Origin: Clostridia bacterium
Lineage (GTDB): Bacteria > Bacillota > Clostridia > Oscillospirales > CAG-272
Direction: 5' to 3'
DNA: 14,385 nucleotides
Assembly (NCBI GenBank): GCA_900753285.1
Contig: CAADYN010000208.1
Location: 1 to 14,385, forward strand
Under the pieces are notes generated by a model. The model ran no database searches, had not been told where the DNA came from, and saw only the letters and a list, made by a program, of their open reading frames with translations. A program made the position numbers and the translations under genes. Shown here piece by piece: positions 7,139-14,178 of this stretch. How positions within the stretch are numbered: position 1 is the first letter of the stretch; every line of letters starts with the position of its first letter.

Positions 7139-7411
7139 TTAGAATAAATCCGAGTGTGTTCCCGTCCTCGAAAGCGTCAGAACAAGCTGACCTTTGTCAA
7201 TCACATAGATGAGCAGCCAATCCGGAGCAAGGTGGCATTCTCTGAAGCCGATATAGTTTCCGCTGAGCGGGTGATCACGGTACTTCTCGGCAAGCTGACG
7301 CTCATTTGCAAGCTCGTTCACGACATACTCGAACACAGCCGGATCGCAGCCGCGACGCATAGCTGTTCGGAAATCTTTTTTGAATTTACTCGTCTGTCTG
7401 ATCGTCAGCAT
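7139..7411 (-). CDS. yafQ: YafQ-family type II toxin (mRNA interferase)
   Basis: A 90-aa RelE/ParE-fold toxin of the YafQ type. The family cleaves mRNA in the ribosomal A site. The diagnostic C-terminal half is intact: HPLSGNYIGFRECHLAPDW (47-65), LLIY, LTLSRTGTHSDLF to the end. By comparison with E. coli YafQ, the acidic residue D64 and the catalytic H86 are present, so it looks active. It overlaps the antitoxin gene by 26 bases in the standard antitoxin-first order, giving coupled translation. The pair is shared with many plasmids and mobile elements, where it acts as a stability module. I see no truncation. Confidence 0.92.
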   Translation of the reverse strand: MLTIRQTSKFKKDFRTAMRRGCDPAVFEYVVNELANERQLAEKYRDHPLSGNYIGFRECHLAPDWLLIYVIDKGQLVLTLSRTGTHSDLF

Positions 7412-7688
7412 CGCTCATCAGGTCCTCCATCAGTTCCTTTACGCTGTTGTAGGATTTCGCCGGAATCTTCCCGGACGCAATCTCACGTGCTTCACGCATG
7501 GCAGCAAGCGTTTCATCATTTGGTGTCGGGAGCATAATCTGGAACGGAAGACCGCCGCGAAGCACAATCTGGTGCAGGAAAATGTTCACGGCTTCCGCTG
7601 TGGACAGTCCAAGAACCGAGAGTATCTCATCGGTACTCCGCTTGGTGTCAGGGTCGACTCTGACGTGAAGGGTTTCTTTTTTAGCCAT
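7386..7688 (-). CDS. dinJ: RelB/DinJ-family antitoxin
   Basis: A 100-aa antitoxin. The N-terminal 50 residues form a ribbon-helix-helix DNA-binding region (LHVRVDPDTKRSTDEILSVL, then GLSTAEAVNIFLHQIV), with the GGLPF motif that follows it in DinJ proteins. The acidic C-terminus would wrap the toxin. The start at 7688 is chosen over an ATG 15 bases upstream because GGAGGTG lies at a proper distance before it. Members of this family bind their toxin and repress their own promoter, and a near-consensus promoter lies directly upstream. The acidic tail ends DADDQTDE and overlaps the toxin start. Confidence 0.92.
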   Translation of the reverse strand: MAKKETLHVRVDPDTKRSTDEILSVLGLSTAEAVNIFLHQIVLRGGLPFQIMLPTPNDETLAAMREAREIASGKIPAKSYNSVKELMEDLMSDADDQTDE

Positions 7689-7717
7689 AGGTAGCACCTC
7701 CATATCTTAGTATAACC

Positions 7718-7746
7718 ATTGTATCACATATTCTATGCGATGTCAA
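7718..7746 (-). promoter_or_regulatory. Sigma-A promoter of the toxin-antitoxin operon
   Basis: On the minus strand, consensus -35 TTGACA (7741-7746), a 17-bp spacer and -10 TACAAT (7718-7723). It lies about 30 bases upstream of the antitoxin start. A short direct repeat, GTATAAC/GTATCAC (plus strand, about 7710-7727), overlaps the -10 box and may be part of the antitoxin operator, but this is weak. Confidence 0.85.
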
Positions 7747-7808
7747 TGCAAATGTGTAAATATTTCGGAACGTCATTTTCCACAAACGCGGAAATCGGCG
7801 TTTTTTTG

Positions 7809-7934
7809 ATGGATTTCCTACGTTTCGGATATACGGCACGGGCGGTTTCCGTGTGTTATGATTTATACACCACAATTGAATACCCGCATATCGGACGGTA
7901 TACGACCATCGGCGAAGTACGCGATGACCAATAA
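7809..7934 (+). CDS. Possible 41-aa small protein upstream of replication genes
   Basis: ATG at 7809 to TAA at 7932. The product contains YTARAVSVCYDLYTTIEYPH and ends TIGEVRDDQ. Its codon use resembles the downstream element genes, which is the main reason to list it. No ribosome site precedes the ATG, and the T run just before it could belong to a weak hairpin. Small ORFs of unknown function are common at this position in such elements. It has no signal peptide and no motif I can name. Confidence 0.35.
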   Translation: MDFLRFGYTARAVSVCYDLYTTIEYPHIGRYTTIGEVRDDQ

Positions 7935-7978
7935 AAGGAGCGTACCAAGAAGTGAAGACGTTGCGGTGATGGACTCCA

Positions 7979-8002
7979 GAAGATAGAGCAAGCTCTATCT
8001 TC
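7979..8002. repeat. Near-perfect 11-bp hairpin before the primase-like gene
   Basis: GAAGATAGAGC, a two-base AA centre, then GCTCTATCTTC: a perfect palindrome with a practical four-base loop. No T run follows, so it is not a terminator. It lies 55 bases before the zinc-finger gene start, in its likely leader. It may be an operator, an RNA control stem or part of a replication origin. Confidence 0.6.
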
Positions 8003-8056
8003 GACAGGAATGACGGGCGGTATGCGGCACATTACAAAAGCTATAGGAGGATTTTA

Positions 8057-8686
8057 ATGAATCTGTACGAACAAATCAAAAACCAACTCACTCCGAAGCA
8101 CGTCACGGAACGTTACGGAACGTCAATCCATCGCGGAGACATGATCTGCTGTCCGTTTCACGACGACAGGACACCATCAATGAAGCTCTATGACGATCAT
8201 TTCTACTGCTTCGGCTGTCAGAAGTCCGGAGACGTGATCAATCTTGCGGCACAGCTTCTTGGACTGACAAACTATGAAGCGGCTAAACGATTGTCAGCGG
8301 ATTTCGGGATATGCAATGACAGCGCAGCTCCTGCAATCAGGCATTCCGTTGCTTACGAGCAGACACGGCAGTTCCATGAGGACGAACAAGAGTGTTATCT
8401 CGCTCTGCTTGACTACTTCAAGCTTCTCAAGCTGTGGGAGCAAAAGTATTCTCCGGCTTCACAGATTGCAACGCCTGACCCGCGTTTCGTTGAAGCCTGT
8501 CAGATGAAAAGCTATGTGGAATATATCTGCGATATATTCATCACAGGCAGCACTAAGGAGCGTGTCACTGCAATTTGTGAACTGAAACCGTACATTGACG
8601 AGCTTAGAAGCTACACCGCACAGAAAAACATGGAGGAAAAAGCGATTGACCGAAACAAAAGAATCCAAGACGAGCTCGCCGTATAA
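8057..8686 (+). CDS. CHC2 zinc-finger primase-like protein (no catalytic domain seen)
   Basis: A 209-aa protein. Residues about 14-90 match the DnaG-type zinc-binding domain: C32, H35, C51 and C54 in CCPFHDDRTPSMKLY and YCFGCQKSGDVINLA, followed by LLGLTNYEAAKRLS. This domain recognises the template in bacterial primases. The remaining 120 residues are helical and charged. I do not see a TOPRIM or archaeo-eukaryotic primase active site, so the protein alone would not be a complete primase. Ribosome site AGGAGG at 8045-8050. The next gene, a helicase, overlaps its end by 41 bases, so the two are coexpressed and likely work together in replication of the excised element. Confidence 0.85.
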   Translation: MNLYEQIKNQLTPKHVTERYGTSIHRGDMICCPFHDDRTPSMKLYDDHFYCFGCQKSGDVINLAAQLLGLTNYEAAKRLSADFGICNDSAAPAIRHSVAYEQTRQFHEDEQECYLALLDYFKLLKLWEQKYSPASQIATPDPRFVEACQMKSYVEYICDIFITGSTKERVTAICELKPYIDELRSYTAQKNMEEKAIDRNKRIQDELAV

Positions 8687-9974
8687 TCGGATTTATCCTG
8701 ACTGGTTTGACGGAAAGCACCTAAACGAAGTTCTGTTCTGCGCTGAATTTCTCCGCGATCACCCGATGAAGAGCATAAACGGCGCGTTCTTCACGACCGA
8801 GGGCAGAATCACGGACGAGAACAAGCTGCGAAAGGAGGTCTACGACCGCATCAAGCCGTATTTTACGCAAGGGATTACAAAACGCGTTACCGCTCTTATC
8901 GACACCATGCGGATGGAATGCTATTCGCCGGACCTCCCGCTTCACCACGACCGGATTCATGTGAAGAACGGTACATTGTTCCTTGACGGGCATTTTACGC
9001 CGGATAAGGATTACTGCCGAAACCGTCTGCCGGTCAGCTACAATCCGAATGCGCCAAAGCCGGAGAAATGGCTTGGATTCCTCTCGGAGCTGCTTGAGAG
9101 CGACGACATTCTGACCTTGCAGGAGTTTATGGGCTACTGCTTCATTCCATCGACAAAGGGACAGAAAATGCTCCTGCTCATCGGCAAAGGCGGTGAGGGA
9201 AAATCTCGTATAGGACTGGTTCTGCGCTCTCTGCTCGGCGCGAATATGAACACCGGGAGCATCGCGAAGGTCGAGACAAGCCCATTCGCCAGAGCCGATC
9301 TTGAGCACGAGTTATTGCTGCTCGACGACGACATGAAGTTGGAAGCTCTGCCGCAGACAAACAACATCAAGGCGATCATCACAGCGGAGCTTCCGATGGA
9401 TTTGGAGCGCAAGGGACAGCAGAGCTATCAGGGAGACTTGTACGTCCGCTTTATCGGACTTGGCAACGGAACGCTGCAAAGTCTTTACGACCGAAGCGTC
9501 GGTTTCTTCAGGCGGCAGATCATCCTCACGACAAAGGACAAGCCCGCGGACAGAATCGACGACCCGTATATCGCCGAAAAGATGTGCGCCGAGGCTGAGG
9601 GAATATTTCTCTGGGCAATCGAGGGACTGCACAGGCTGATGGCGAACAATTACCGCTTCACGGTCAGCAGACGAGCCGAAGAAAACATGGCGGCTGCGAT
9701 CAGGGACGGCAACAACATCGTCGAGTTTCTGTCCTCCGAGGGGTATATCCGCTTCAGGGTGGACTATGAGATCACGTCGCGGGAGCTGTACGCAATCTAT
9801 CGCCAATGGTGCGAGGACAACGCGGCGACGGCACTGTCTGCAAAGAGCTTTGCGGCGTACCTCATCGGACACCAGAGCGACTACCGCCTTGAATACTCCA
9901 ACAGAGTGAATGCCAAAGGCAGGTTTGTCAGAGGCTTTGTCGGGATTGAACCGCTCATCATCGTGACAGCGTAA
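8646..9974 (+). CDS. P4/D5-type replication helicase (phage/plasmid primase family)
   Basis: A 442-aa protein of the phage/plasmid primase P4 family, containing the D5 N-terminal-type region (about 17-160) and an SF3-like helicase domain. Walker A GKGGEGKS is at 180-187, and Walker B LLLLDDD has its acidic residues at 227-229. A winged-helix-like C-terminus follows from about 345 (IVEFLSSEGYIRFRVDYEIT). The TTG at 8646 is preferred as start, because GGAGG lies nine bases upstream inside the previous gene. An earlier in-frame TTG at 8595 has less support. It lacks the N-terminal primase domain of full-length P4-type proteins, matching the separate zinc-finger protein encoded just upstream. It probably unwinds the element's origin after excision or transfer. 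Confidence 0.85.
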   Translation: MTETKESKTSSPYNRIYPDWFDGKHLNEVLFCAEFLRDHPMKSINGAFFTTEGRITDENKLRKEVYDRIKPYFTQGITKRVTALIDTMRMECYSPDLPLHHDRIHVKNGTLFLDGHFTPDKDYCRNRLPVSYNPNAPKPEKWLGFLSELLESDDILTLQEFMGYCFIPSTKGQKMLLLIGKGGEGKSRIGLVLRSLLGANMNTGSIAKVETSPFARADLEHELLLLDDDMKLEALPQTNNIKAIITAELPMDLERKGQQSYQGDLYVRFIGLGNGTLQSLYDRSVGFFRRQIILTTKDKPADRIDDPYIAEKMCAEAEGIFLWAIEGLHRLMANNYRFTVSRRAEENMAAAIRDGNNIVEFLSSEGYIRFRVDYEITSRELYAIYRQWCEDNAATALSAKSFAAYLIGHQSDYRLEYSNRVNAKGRFVRGFVGIEPLIIVTA

Positions 9975-9996
9975 AAAATTATTGACAGCGACTCAA

Positions 9997-10083
9997 AAAT
10001 ACGCGTATTTCGCGTATTTGACGTATGCGAAAAGCAATTACAGTAATTTCAAAATACGCGTAGTACGCGAAATACGCGTACTT
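9997..10083. repeat. Cluster of TACGCG repeats (possible origin or operator)
   Basis: The region between the helicase and the DUF3847-like gene holds several TACGCG/CGCGTA units in both orientations. A 17-base inverted repeat pairs TACGCGTATTTCGCGTA (10000-10016) with its exact complement at 10064-10080, and another copy, ATACGCGTA, lies at 10053-10061. The arms are 47 bases apart. Such iteron-like clusters next to a replication helicase gene suggest an origin bound by a replication or partition protein. An operator controlling the mobilisation genes is the alternative. Confidence 0.7.
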
Positions 10084-10138
10084 TCAGGTCAGTACCACTT
10101 TTATTTTACTCTCATATTAAAGAAAGGCAGAAGAAAAT

Positions 10139-10459
10139 ATGTCAAACCGTAAACAGATCGAAGCTCTTGAAAAAGAAAAATCGGACGTTCAGGCAAAGCT
10201 CCGCGCAGCCACACACAGGCAGAAGTACCTCGAAGCAGCCGAGAAAAAGCTGACATGGAAGGAACGGACACACAGGCTTTGCACACGCGGCGGGATGCTT
10301 GAAAAGTTCCTCATCAATCCGGGCGTTCTGACCGATGATCAGGTCATGGAAATCCTGAAGTCAGCATTCAGGAGGGATGAAGTGACCGCGCTGATTCATT
10401 CTTTTCTCAGGGAAAACATGGCGGCAGAAAACGAAGGAGATGGGACGCAGAGTCCCTGA
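10139..10459 (+). CDS. DUF3847-like mobilisation accessory protein
   Basis: A 106-aa cytoplasmic protein. Residues 1-40 are a charged coiled-coil-like helix (QIEALEKEKSDVQAKLRAA), followed by KERTHRLCTRGGMLEKFL, the signature region I associate with DUF3847, and then LTDDQVMEILKSAF. Proteins of this family are typically encoded beside MobA/MobL relaxases in Firmicute mobile elements, as here, about 145 bases before the relaxase and directly before oriT. By position it may be an oriT-binding or relaxase-assisting protein, but the family has no proven activity that I know of. Start at 10139 with a modest AAAGG ribosome site about 12 bases upstream. Confidence 0.8.
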   Translation: MSNRKQIEALEKEKSDVQAKLRAATHRQKYLEAAEKKLTWKERTHRLCTRGGMLEKFLINPGVLTDDQVMEILKSAFRRDEVTALIHSFLRENMAAENEGDGTQSP

Positions 10460-10465
10460 CCCTTG

Positions 10466-10500
10466 ATAAAGGGCGCAATTATACACCGTTATCGGTGCTC
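10466..10500. other. oriT: oriT of MOBQ (RSF1010/R1162) type
   Basis: On the minus strand the sequence reads CACCG, loop ATAA, CGGTG (hairpin 10484-10497), then TATAATTGCGCCCT (nick core 10470-10481). RSF1010-family origins have a short inverted repeat followed by the nick core TAAGTGCGCCCT. The match differs at one core position, with the same order and spacing. It lies 100 bases before a MobA/MobL relaxase, as expected. The nick would fall in the core, next to the GCGCCCT, on the strand opposite to the relaxase gene. Confidence 0.82.
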
Positions 10501-10506
10501 ACTGCG

Positions 10507-10577
10507 TTTTGATGATTCGTCTTGTGTTCTGACTCATCAAAAAAACACAGGGATTCTCCCTGCGACAATGAATTGTC
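10507..10577. repeat. Three consecutive hairpins between oriT and the relaxase gene
   Basis: TTTTGATGA (10507-10515) with TCATCAAAA (10534-10542); CAGGGA with TCCCTG (10548-10562, three-base loop); GACAAT with ATTGTC (10564-10577). None has a clean terminator tail on the plus strand. They may be accessory parts of oriT, binding sites for the DUF3847-like protein or relaxase, or translation control in the relaxase leader. Confidence 0.55.
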
Positions 10578-10603
10578 TACCCTGTTTGAAAGGAGCGTGA
10601 TTC

Positions 10604-12094
10604 ATGCCCTGTCCGCATTTCAAAATCACAATTGCCAAACGTAGCGAGAACAAATCCGTCGTCGCCGGAGCGGCATACCAGAGCGGCGAGCGGTTATTCA
10701 GCGAGTACGACCGGAAGATCAAGGATTACACAGGAAAGAAGGAGGTTGTTCACAGCGAAATTCTGTTGCCGCCGAACGCGCCGAAGGAATACCGTGACCG
10801 TGCTTCATTATGGAACGCCGTCGAGAAGGTTGAGAATCAATGGAACTCTCAGCTTGCAAGACGCATGGTCATCGCCATACCAAAAGAAATTCCTCCCGGT
10901 CAGCATGCGCGGCTTATCCGGGAATACTGTCAGGAGCAGTTCGTCTCAAAGGGAATGTGCGCCGACTTCGCCATTCACGACAAGGGAGACGGCAATCCGC
11001 ACGCGCATATCATGCTGACCATGCGAGCAATAGGTGAGGATGGGAAGTGGCTGCCGAAAAGCCGAAAGGTCTATGATCTTGATGAGAACGGTCAGCGTAT
11101 AAAACTTCCGTCCGGCAGTTGGAAGTCCCACAAGGAGGATACCGTCGATTGGAACGACAGAAAGTATGCCGAAATCTGGCGGCACAAATGGGAGGTTACC
11201 GCAAACAAATATCTCGAAGCGAATAACCGTCTCGAGCGTCTGGATATGCGATCCTATGCGCGTCAGGGGCTCGACAAAATCCCGACAGTTCATCTCGGAC
11301 CCGAAGCCGCCGGACTGGAGCGAAAAGGAATCCGGACGAACAAGGGAGACCTGAATCGCGAGATAAATCGAACCAACCGCCTGAAAGCGGCTCTGAAAAA
11401 GACGATCCGCTCACTCATCGACTGGCTTACCGACGTGAAGGACGCACTCCGAGAAGCTCTGCGCGAGGAAGAACAGGAGAAGACACTGCCGGAATATCTT
11501 CTCGATTACATGAGCAGGCGGAAAGCCGAGAGAATGGACTGGAGCATTGCCGCGCAGAACAAATGCGGCTTGACCGACCTCAGGAAAATCTCTCACGCGA
11601 TTTCGTTTCTTAAAGGGAAAAATATTGCAACAGTCGATGAACTCGGTGCGGAGATTGAGCGCGTTACCAACGAATTAAACCGTATATCACAAGAACAGAA
11701 GCGTATGGAAACGCTGCGCCGACTTATCCGACATTCCGAGAATTACGAGAAATACAAGCCGATTGATGAGAAATACCGCTCGATTCACTGGAAAGGTCAG
11801 AAGGAAAAGTTTCGGGAAAAGCATAAGGACGAGCTTGACGCGTTCTATGCCGCCGACAGATTCCTCCGCTCGCACCTTGACGGCAGGAAGTACAGCCGGA
11901 GCGAATGGAGAAAGGAGCTTGCGGGACTGGAAGAGGTCAGCAAGTCCCATGACAAGACGACCGAGCAATACAGGTCTGGCCTGAACGAACTCAAATCCGT
12001 CCGCTATTGCGTCTCATGCGTCATGGCTGACGACAAGTCGAGAGAACAAAAACAGAATCACGAATTGAAAAAGCAGCAGGAATACGAACGCTGA
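10604..12094 (+). CDS. mobA: MobA/MobL-family relaxase (MOBQ)
   Basis: A 496-aa conjugative relaxase that nicks oriT and covalently carries the transferred strand. Motif I has the likely catalytic tyrosine Y25 (AGAAYQSGERL). The HUH metal-binding motif is HDKGDGNPHAHIM (125-137), with H133 and H135. Residues 1-220 are the relaxase domain. From about 230 to the end the protein is highly charged and probably coiled-coil, without the primase domain found in RSF1010 MobA. Ribosome site AAGGAG about ten bases before ATG 10604. The protein needs a coupling protein and secretion system supplied in trans, consistent with none being encoded here and with the conjugative element seen at the right edge. 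Confidence 0.93.
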   Translation: MPCPHFKITIAKRSENKSVVAGAAYQSGERLFSEYDRKIKDYTGKKEVVHSEILLPPNAPKEYRDRASLWNAVEKVENQWNSQLARRMVIAIPKEIPPGQHARLIREYCQEQFVSKGMCADFAIHDKGDGNPHAHIMLTMRAIGEDGKWLPKSRKVYDLDENGQRIKLPSGSWKSHKEDTVDWNDRKYAEIWRHKWEVTANKYLEANNRLERLDMRSYARQGLDKIPTVHLGPEAAGLERKGIRTNKGDLNREINRTNRLKAALKKTIRSLIDWLTDVKDALREALREEEQEKTLPEYLLDYMSRRKAERMDWSIAAQNKCGLTDLRKISHAISFLKGKNIATVDELGAEIERVTNELNRISQEQKRMETLRRLIRHSENYEKYKPIDEKYRSIHWKGQKEKFREKHKDELDAFYAADRFLRSHLDGRKYSRSEWRKELAGLEEVSKSHDKTTEQYRSGLNELKSVRYCVSCVMADDKSREQKQNHELKKQQEYER

Positions 12095-12108
12095 AAAAAG
12101 GTGCATAT

Positions 12109-12267
12109 GCTCCCGAAAAATCTTCTGTGCCTGACGATAACAACGTACCCTCATCTATGTATCGGCAGTACGGAAACAGAGCTTATGTGCTTGAAAATGC
12201 TCGAAAAACCACACGAAAAACTACAGATTTCAGTTCCGTCAAACGGAGAAAGGATTTATGCCTATGA
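12109..12267 (+). other. Coding-like open frame after the relaxase, start unclear
   Basis: Between the relaxase stop and the next small gene, the -1 frame relative to the relaxase stays open from 12031 to TGA at 12265-12267. It reads GAYAPEKSSVPDDNNVPSSM, then a Lys/Arg/Thr-rich tail ending KRRKDLCL. Codon choice looks like the neighbours, and the stop overlaps an ATG of the next gene (ATGA at 12264). No start with a ribosome site is visible; ATG 12157 is the first Met. It could be a lost C-terminal extension of the relaxase after a frameshift, or a small gene. The overlapping frame from ATG 12107 has a ribosome site but an unlikely, Cys-rich product. Confidence 0.3.
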
Positions 12268-12482
12268 CAAAAGCGAAGGATGCCGTAATTACCGTAAAGT
12301 CGATCTACGATGGAGACAGAACCGACAGGCAAGCCTTTATAGAACTGATACTTCAAAGACAGCAGAAGCTCAGGAACGAGCCTCGAAATGAAAACGATAT
12401 TTTAAATAGGAAGGAAACCGTTGACGGCGACCGCAATCAGACGTATAATTATATTACTCCTGATGCGGTATACACAGCCTGA
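12258..12482 (+). CDS. Small conserved-looking ORF between relaxase and recombinase
   Basis: A 74-aa cytoplasmic protein. Its first half (DAVITVKSIYDGDRTDRQAF, then IELILQRQQ) resembles short proteins I have seen encoded directly upstream of large serine recombinases in clostridial elements. The second half is Asn/Asp-rich and probably disordered. Starts: ATG 12258 with GGAGAAAGG just upstream, or ATG 12264, which overlaps the preceding frame's stop as ATGA. It ends 24 bases before the recombinase start. A role in recombination control (directionality or regulation) fits the position but is not shown by sequence. Confidence 0.6.
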   Translation: MPMTKAKDAVITVKSIYDGDRTDRQAFIELILQRQQKLRNEPRNENDILNRKETVDGDRNQTYNYITPDAVYTA

Positions 12483-12506
12483 CGTGCCACTATGGAGGAA
12501 AATTTT

Positions 12507-14159
12507 ATGAAAAACAGGACTGTGTACAGCCGAAACAACAAAATAAACTGTGAAACGGAGGTGAGAGTGGCAATCTACTGCCGCCTTTCCAAGGACGACA
12601 ATCTCGACAGCGAAAGCGAGAGCATACAGAATCAGCGAAAGCTGCTGATCGACTACTGCACGGAGCAGGGTTGGAAAATCGTCTCGTGCTACGAAGACGA
12701 CGGAATTTCAGGTCTGAAAATGGATACGCGACCGGGACTACAGCGGATGCTTGACGATATTCGGAGAGGTCAGATTGACCTCGTCATCACAAAGGACTCA
12801 AGCCGACTTGCACGTAACTACCTTGATTTCGGGCTTCTCTTTGAGAAATTCTTTCCGAAGAATCATGTCCGGTATATCGGACTGACCGATAACGTTGACA
12901 GCGAACGAGACGACGGATTCATTCCGATACGCGCGTATTTCAACGAGCATTACTGCCGGGATATTTCCGGTAAGATTCACGCGACATACGACATAAAGGC
13001 AAAGGAAGGTCAGTTCACCGGATGCCTTGCGCCGTTCGGGTACAAAAAAGACCCGGCAGACAAGAATCACCTCATCATTGACGAGGATACCGCGCCGATT
13101 GTCCGCAAGCTGTTCGCCTACGCACTTGACGGTCACGGACCGAACTACATCAGACGCAAATTAGAGGACGAGCAGATACCATGCCCGACGTGGTGGAACA
13201 GGCAGAGGGGACTCAGAAAGGTCTATTCCAAATTTGAGAAGCTTGATCCCGAAAACGGACGCTTTGTCTGGGACTTCACGACGATTCAGGACATCCTCGC
13301 GAATCCGGTTTACATCGGCACTATCGCTTCACAGAAATCCGAGTACAAATTCAAGGTCGGATGGATAGGAGCAAAAAAGCCCGAGGACTGGATCACCGTC
13401 GAGAACATGCATGAGCCGATCATCGACCGCGAAACGTTCGAGCTTGTCGCAAGCAAGGTGAAAAGCCGTAAGCGTCCCGACGCGTGGGGAAACTACAGCA
13501 TATTCGCAGGACTGATCAAATGCGGACAATGCGGCAGCAGCATGAATATCCGACGTGCGAACCAGAAAGGCAAGGATAGAATCTACACCTGTTCGCGCTA
13601 CAACAAGTTCGGGGTGAAGCATTGCAGTCAGCACCGGATAAAGTTCGATACGCTCTATGAGATCGTTCTCGGCGAGATTCAGAAGTGTGCAAAAGCCGCG
13701 CTTGCCGATGAAGAAGCTATTGAGCATGAGCTTCAGATGCATTCAGAGAGCGGAGCGGTTTCGGAGCGTGAGGTCATCGAGCGGAGCATTTCGAGTGACA
13801 ACGAGCGGATACGCGAGCTTGAAAGAGTGATCGGACGGCTTTACGAGGATATGGTTTCCGGGAAACTGAACGAGGACACGTTCAATTCGATTCTTGAGCA
13901 GAAGCAAACCGAACAGGCTACGCTGAAGAACCGTGTCAGACTGAATTCCGAGCGGCTTGCTGAGCGTGAGCAGGAAGAGATTGACAGCGTGAGATGGATT
14001 GAGACGATCAAGGAATACGCGGACATCCGCGAGCTTGACGCAACGACGCTGAACCGCCTTATCCGGGTAATTGTGATCCATGAGGATTTGGATGGCGAGA
14101 CTGTCCGCCAGACGTTTGAGATTCACTGGAACTTCAAGGGTTCAAACGAAAATACATGA
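12507..14159 (+). CDS. Large serine recombinase (TndX/TnpX-like integrase)
   Basis: A 550-aa site-specific recombinase. The N-terminal resolvase domain contains the catalytic serine S28 in AIYCRLSKDD, with the conserved arginines in KDSSRLARN following. The recombinase domain spans about 170-290. A zinc ribbon carries C339, C342, C362 and C373 (KCGQCG ... YTC ... HC). A long coiled coil follows at about 400-500 and a DUF4368-like C-terminus. The start at 12507 is preferred to ATG 12492, because GGAGG lies eight bases before 12507 and the upstream ATG overlaps that site. It catalyses excision and integration without DNA homology, and related enzymes cut at a central GA dinucleotide. It is the last gene of the element, about 90 bases from the right junction, as is usual. 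All catalytic parts are intact. Confidence 0.95.
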   Translation: MKNRTVYSRNNKINCETEVRVAIYCRLSKDDNLDSESESIQNQRKLLIDYCTEQGWKIVSCYEDDGISGLKMDTRPGLQRMLDDIRRGQIDLVITKDSSRLARNYLDFGLLFEKFFPKNHVRYIGLTDNVDSERDDGFIPIRAYFNEHYCRDISGKIHATYDIKAKEGQFTGCLAPFGYKKDPADKNHLIIDEDTAPIVRKLFAYALDGHGPNYIRRKLEDEQIPCPTWWNRQRGLRKVYSKFEKLDPENGRFVWDFTTIQDILANPVYIGTIASQKSEYKFKVGWIGAKKPEDWITVENMHEPIIDRETFELVASKVKSRKRPDAWGNYSIFAGLIKCGQCGSSMNIRRANQKGKDRIYTCSRYNKFGVKHCSQHRIKFDTLYEIVLGEIQKCAKAALADEEAIEHELQMHSESGAVSEREVIERSISSDNERIRELERVIGRLYEDMVSGKLNEDTFNSILEQKQTEQATLKNRVRLNSERLAEREQEEIDSVRWIETIKEYADIRELDATTLNRLIRVIVIHEDLDGETVRQTFEIHWNFKGSNENT

Positions 14160-14178
14160 TAACTGAATAGATACCACC

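Larger units (their letters stand above)
7747..8056. other. Divergent control region between toxin-antitoxin and replication genes
   Basis: About 310 bases separate the leftward toxin-antitoxin promoter from the rightward zinc-finger gene. It contains the possible 41-aa ORF 7809-7934 and a near-perfect hairpin at 7979-8002. The primase-like gene has a good ribosome site, AGGAGG, at 8045-8050. A possible extended -10 box (TGTTATGAT, about 7854-7862) has no matching -35, and it would lie inside the small ORF. I see no strong rightward promoter. An element origin or regulator site could be here, but nothing proves it. Confidence 0.4.

Noticed and set aside
7791..7807. AACGC...GCGTT followed by seven T as a plus-strand terminator
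   Set aside because: The stem is only five pairs, no plus-strand gene precedes it, and the T run abuts a possible small ORF.
8721..9872. Long antisense open frames opposite the helicase gene
   Set aside because: They lie wholly opposite a well-supported gene, have Arg-rich or Cys-rich products without motifs, and reflect the GC-ending codon pattern of the real gene.
9981..10045. TTGACA or TTGACG as -35 of a promoter for the mobilisation genes
   Set aside because: No acceptable -10 box at 16-18 bases from either hexamer.
12094..12100. A AAAAAG heptamer suggesting programmed -1 frameshifting after the relaxase
   Set aside because: It lies after the relaxase stop codon (12092-12094), so ribosomes in the relaxase frame would not reach it.
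12101..12391. 96-codon frame beginning GTG CAT ATG after the relaxase
   Set aside because: Despite a fair ribosome site, the product is Cys-rich without family resemblance and overlaps 134 bases of the better-supported small gene at 12258 and the coding-like frame ending at 12267.
13329..14126. Antisense open frames opposite the serine recombinase
   Set aside because: Shadow frames of a gene with intact catalytic and zinc motifs; no ribosome sites or recognisable products.
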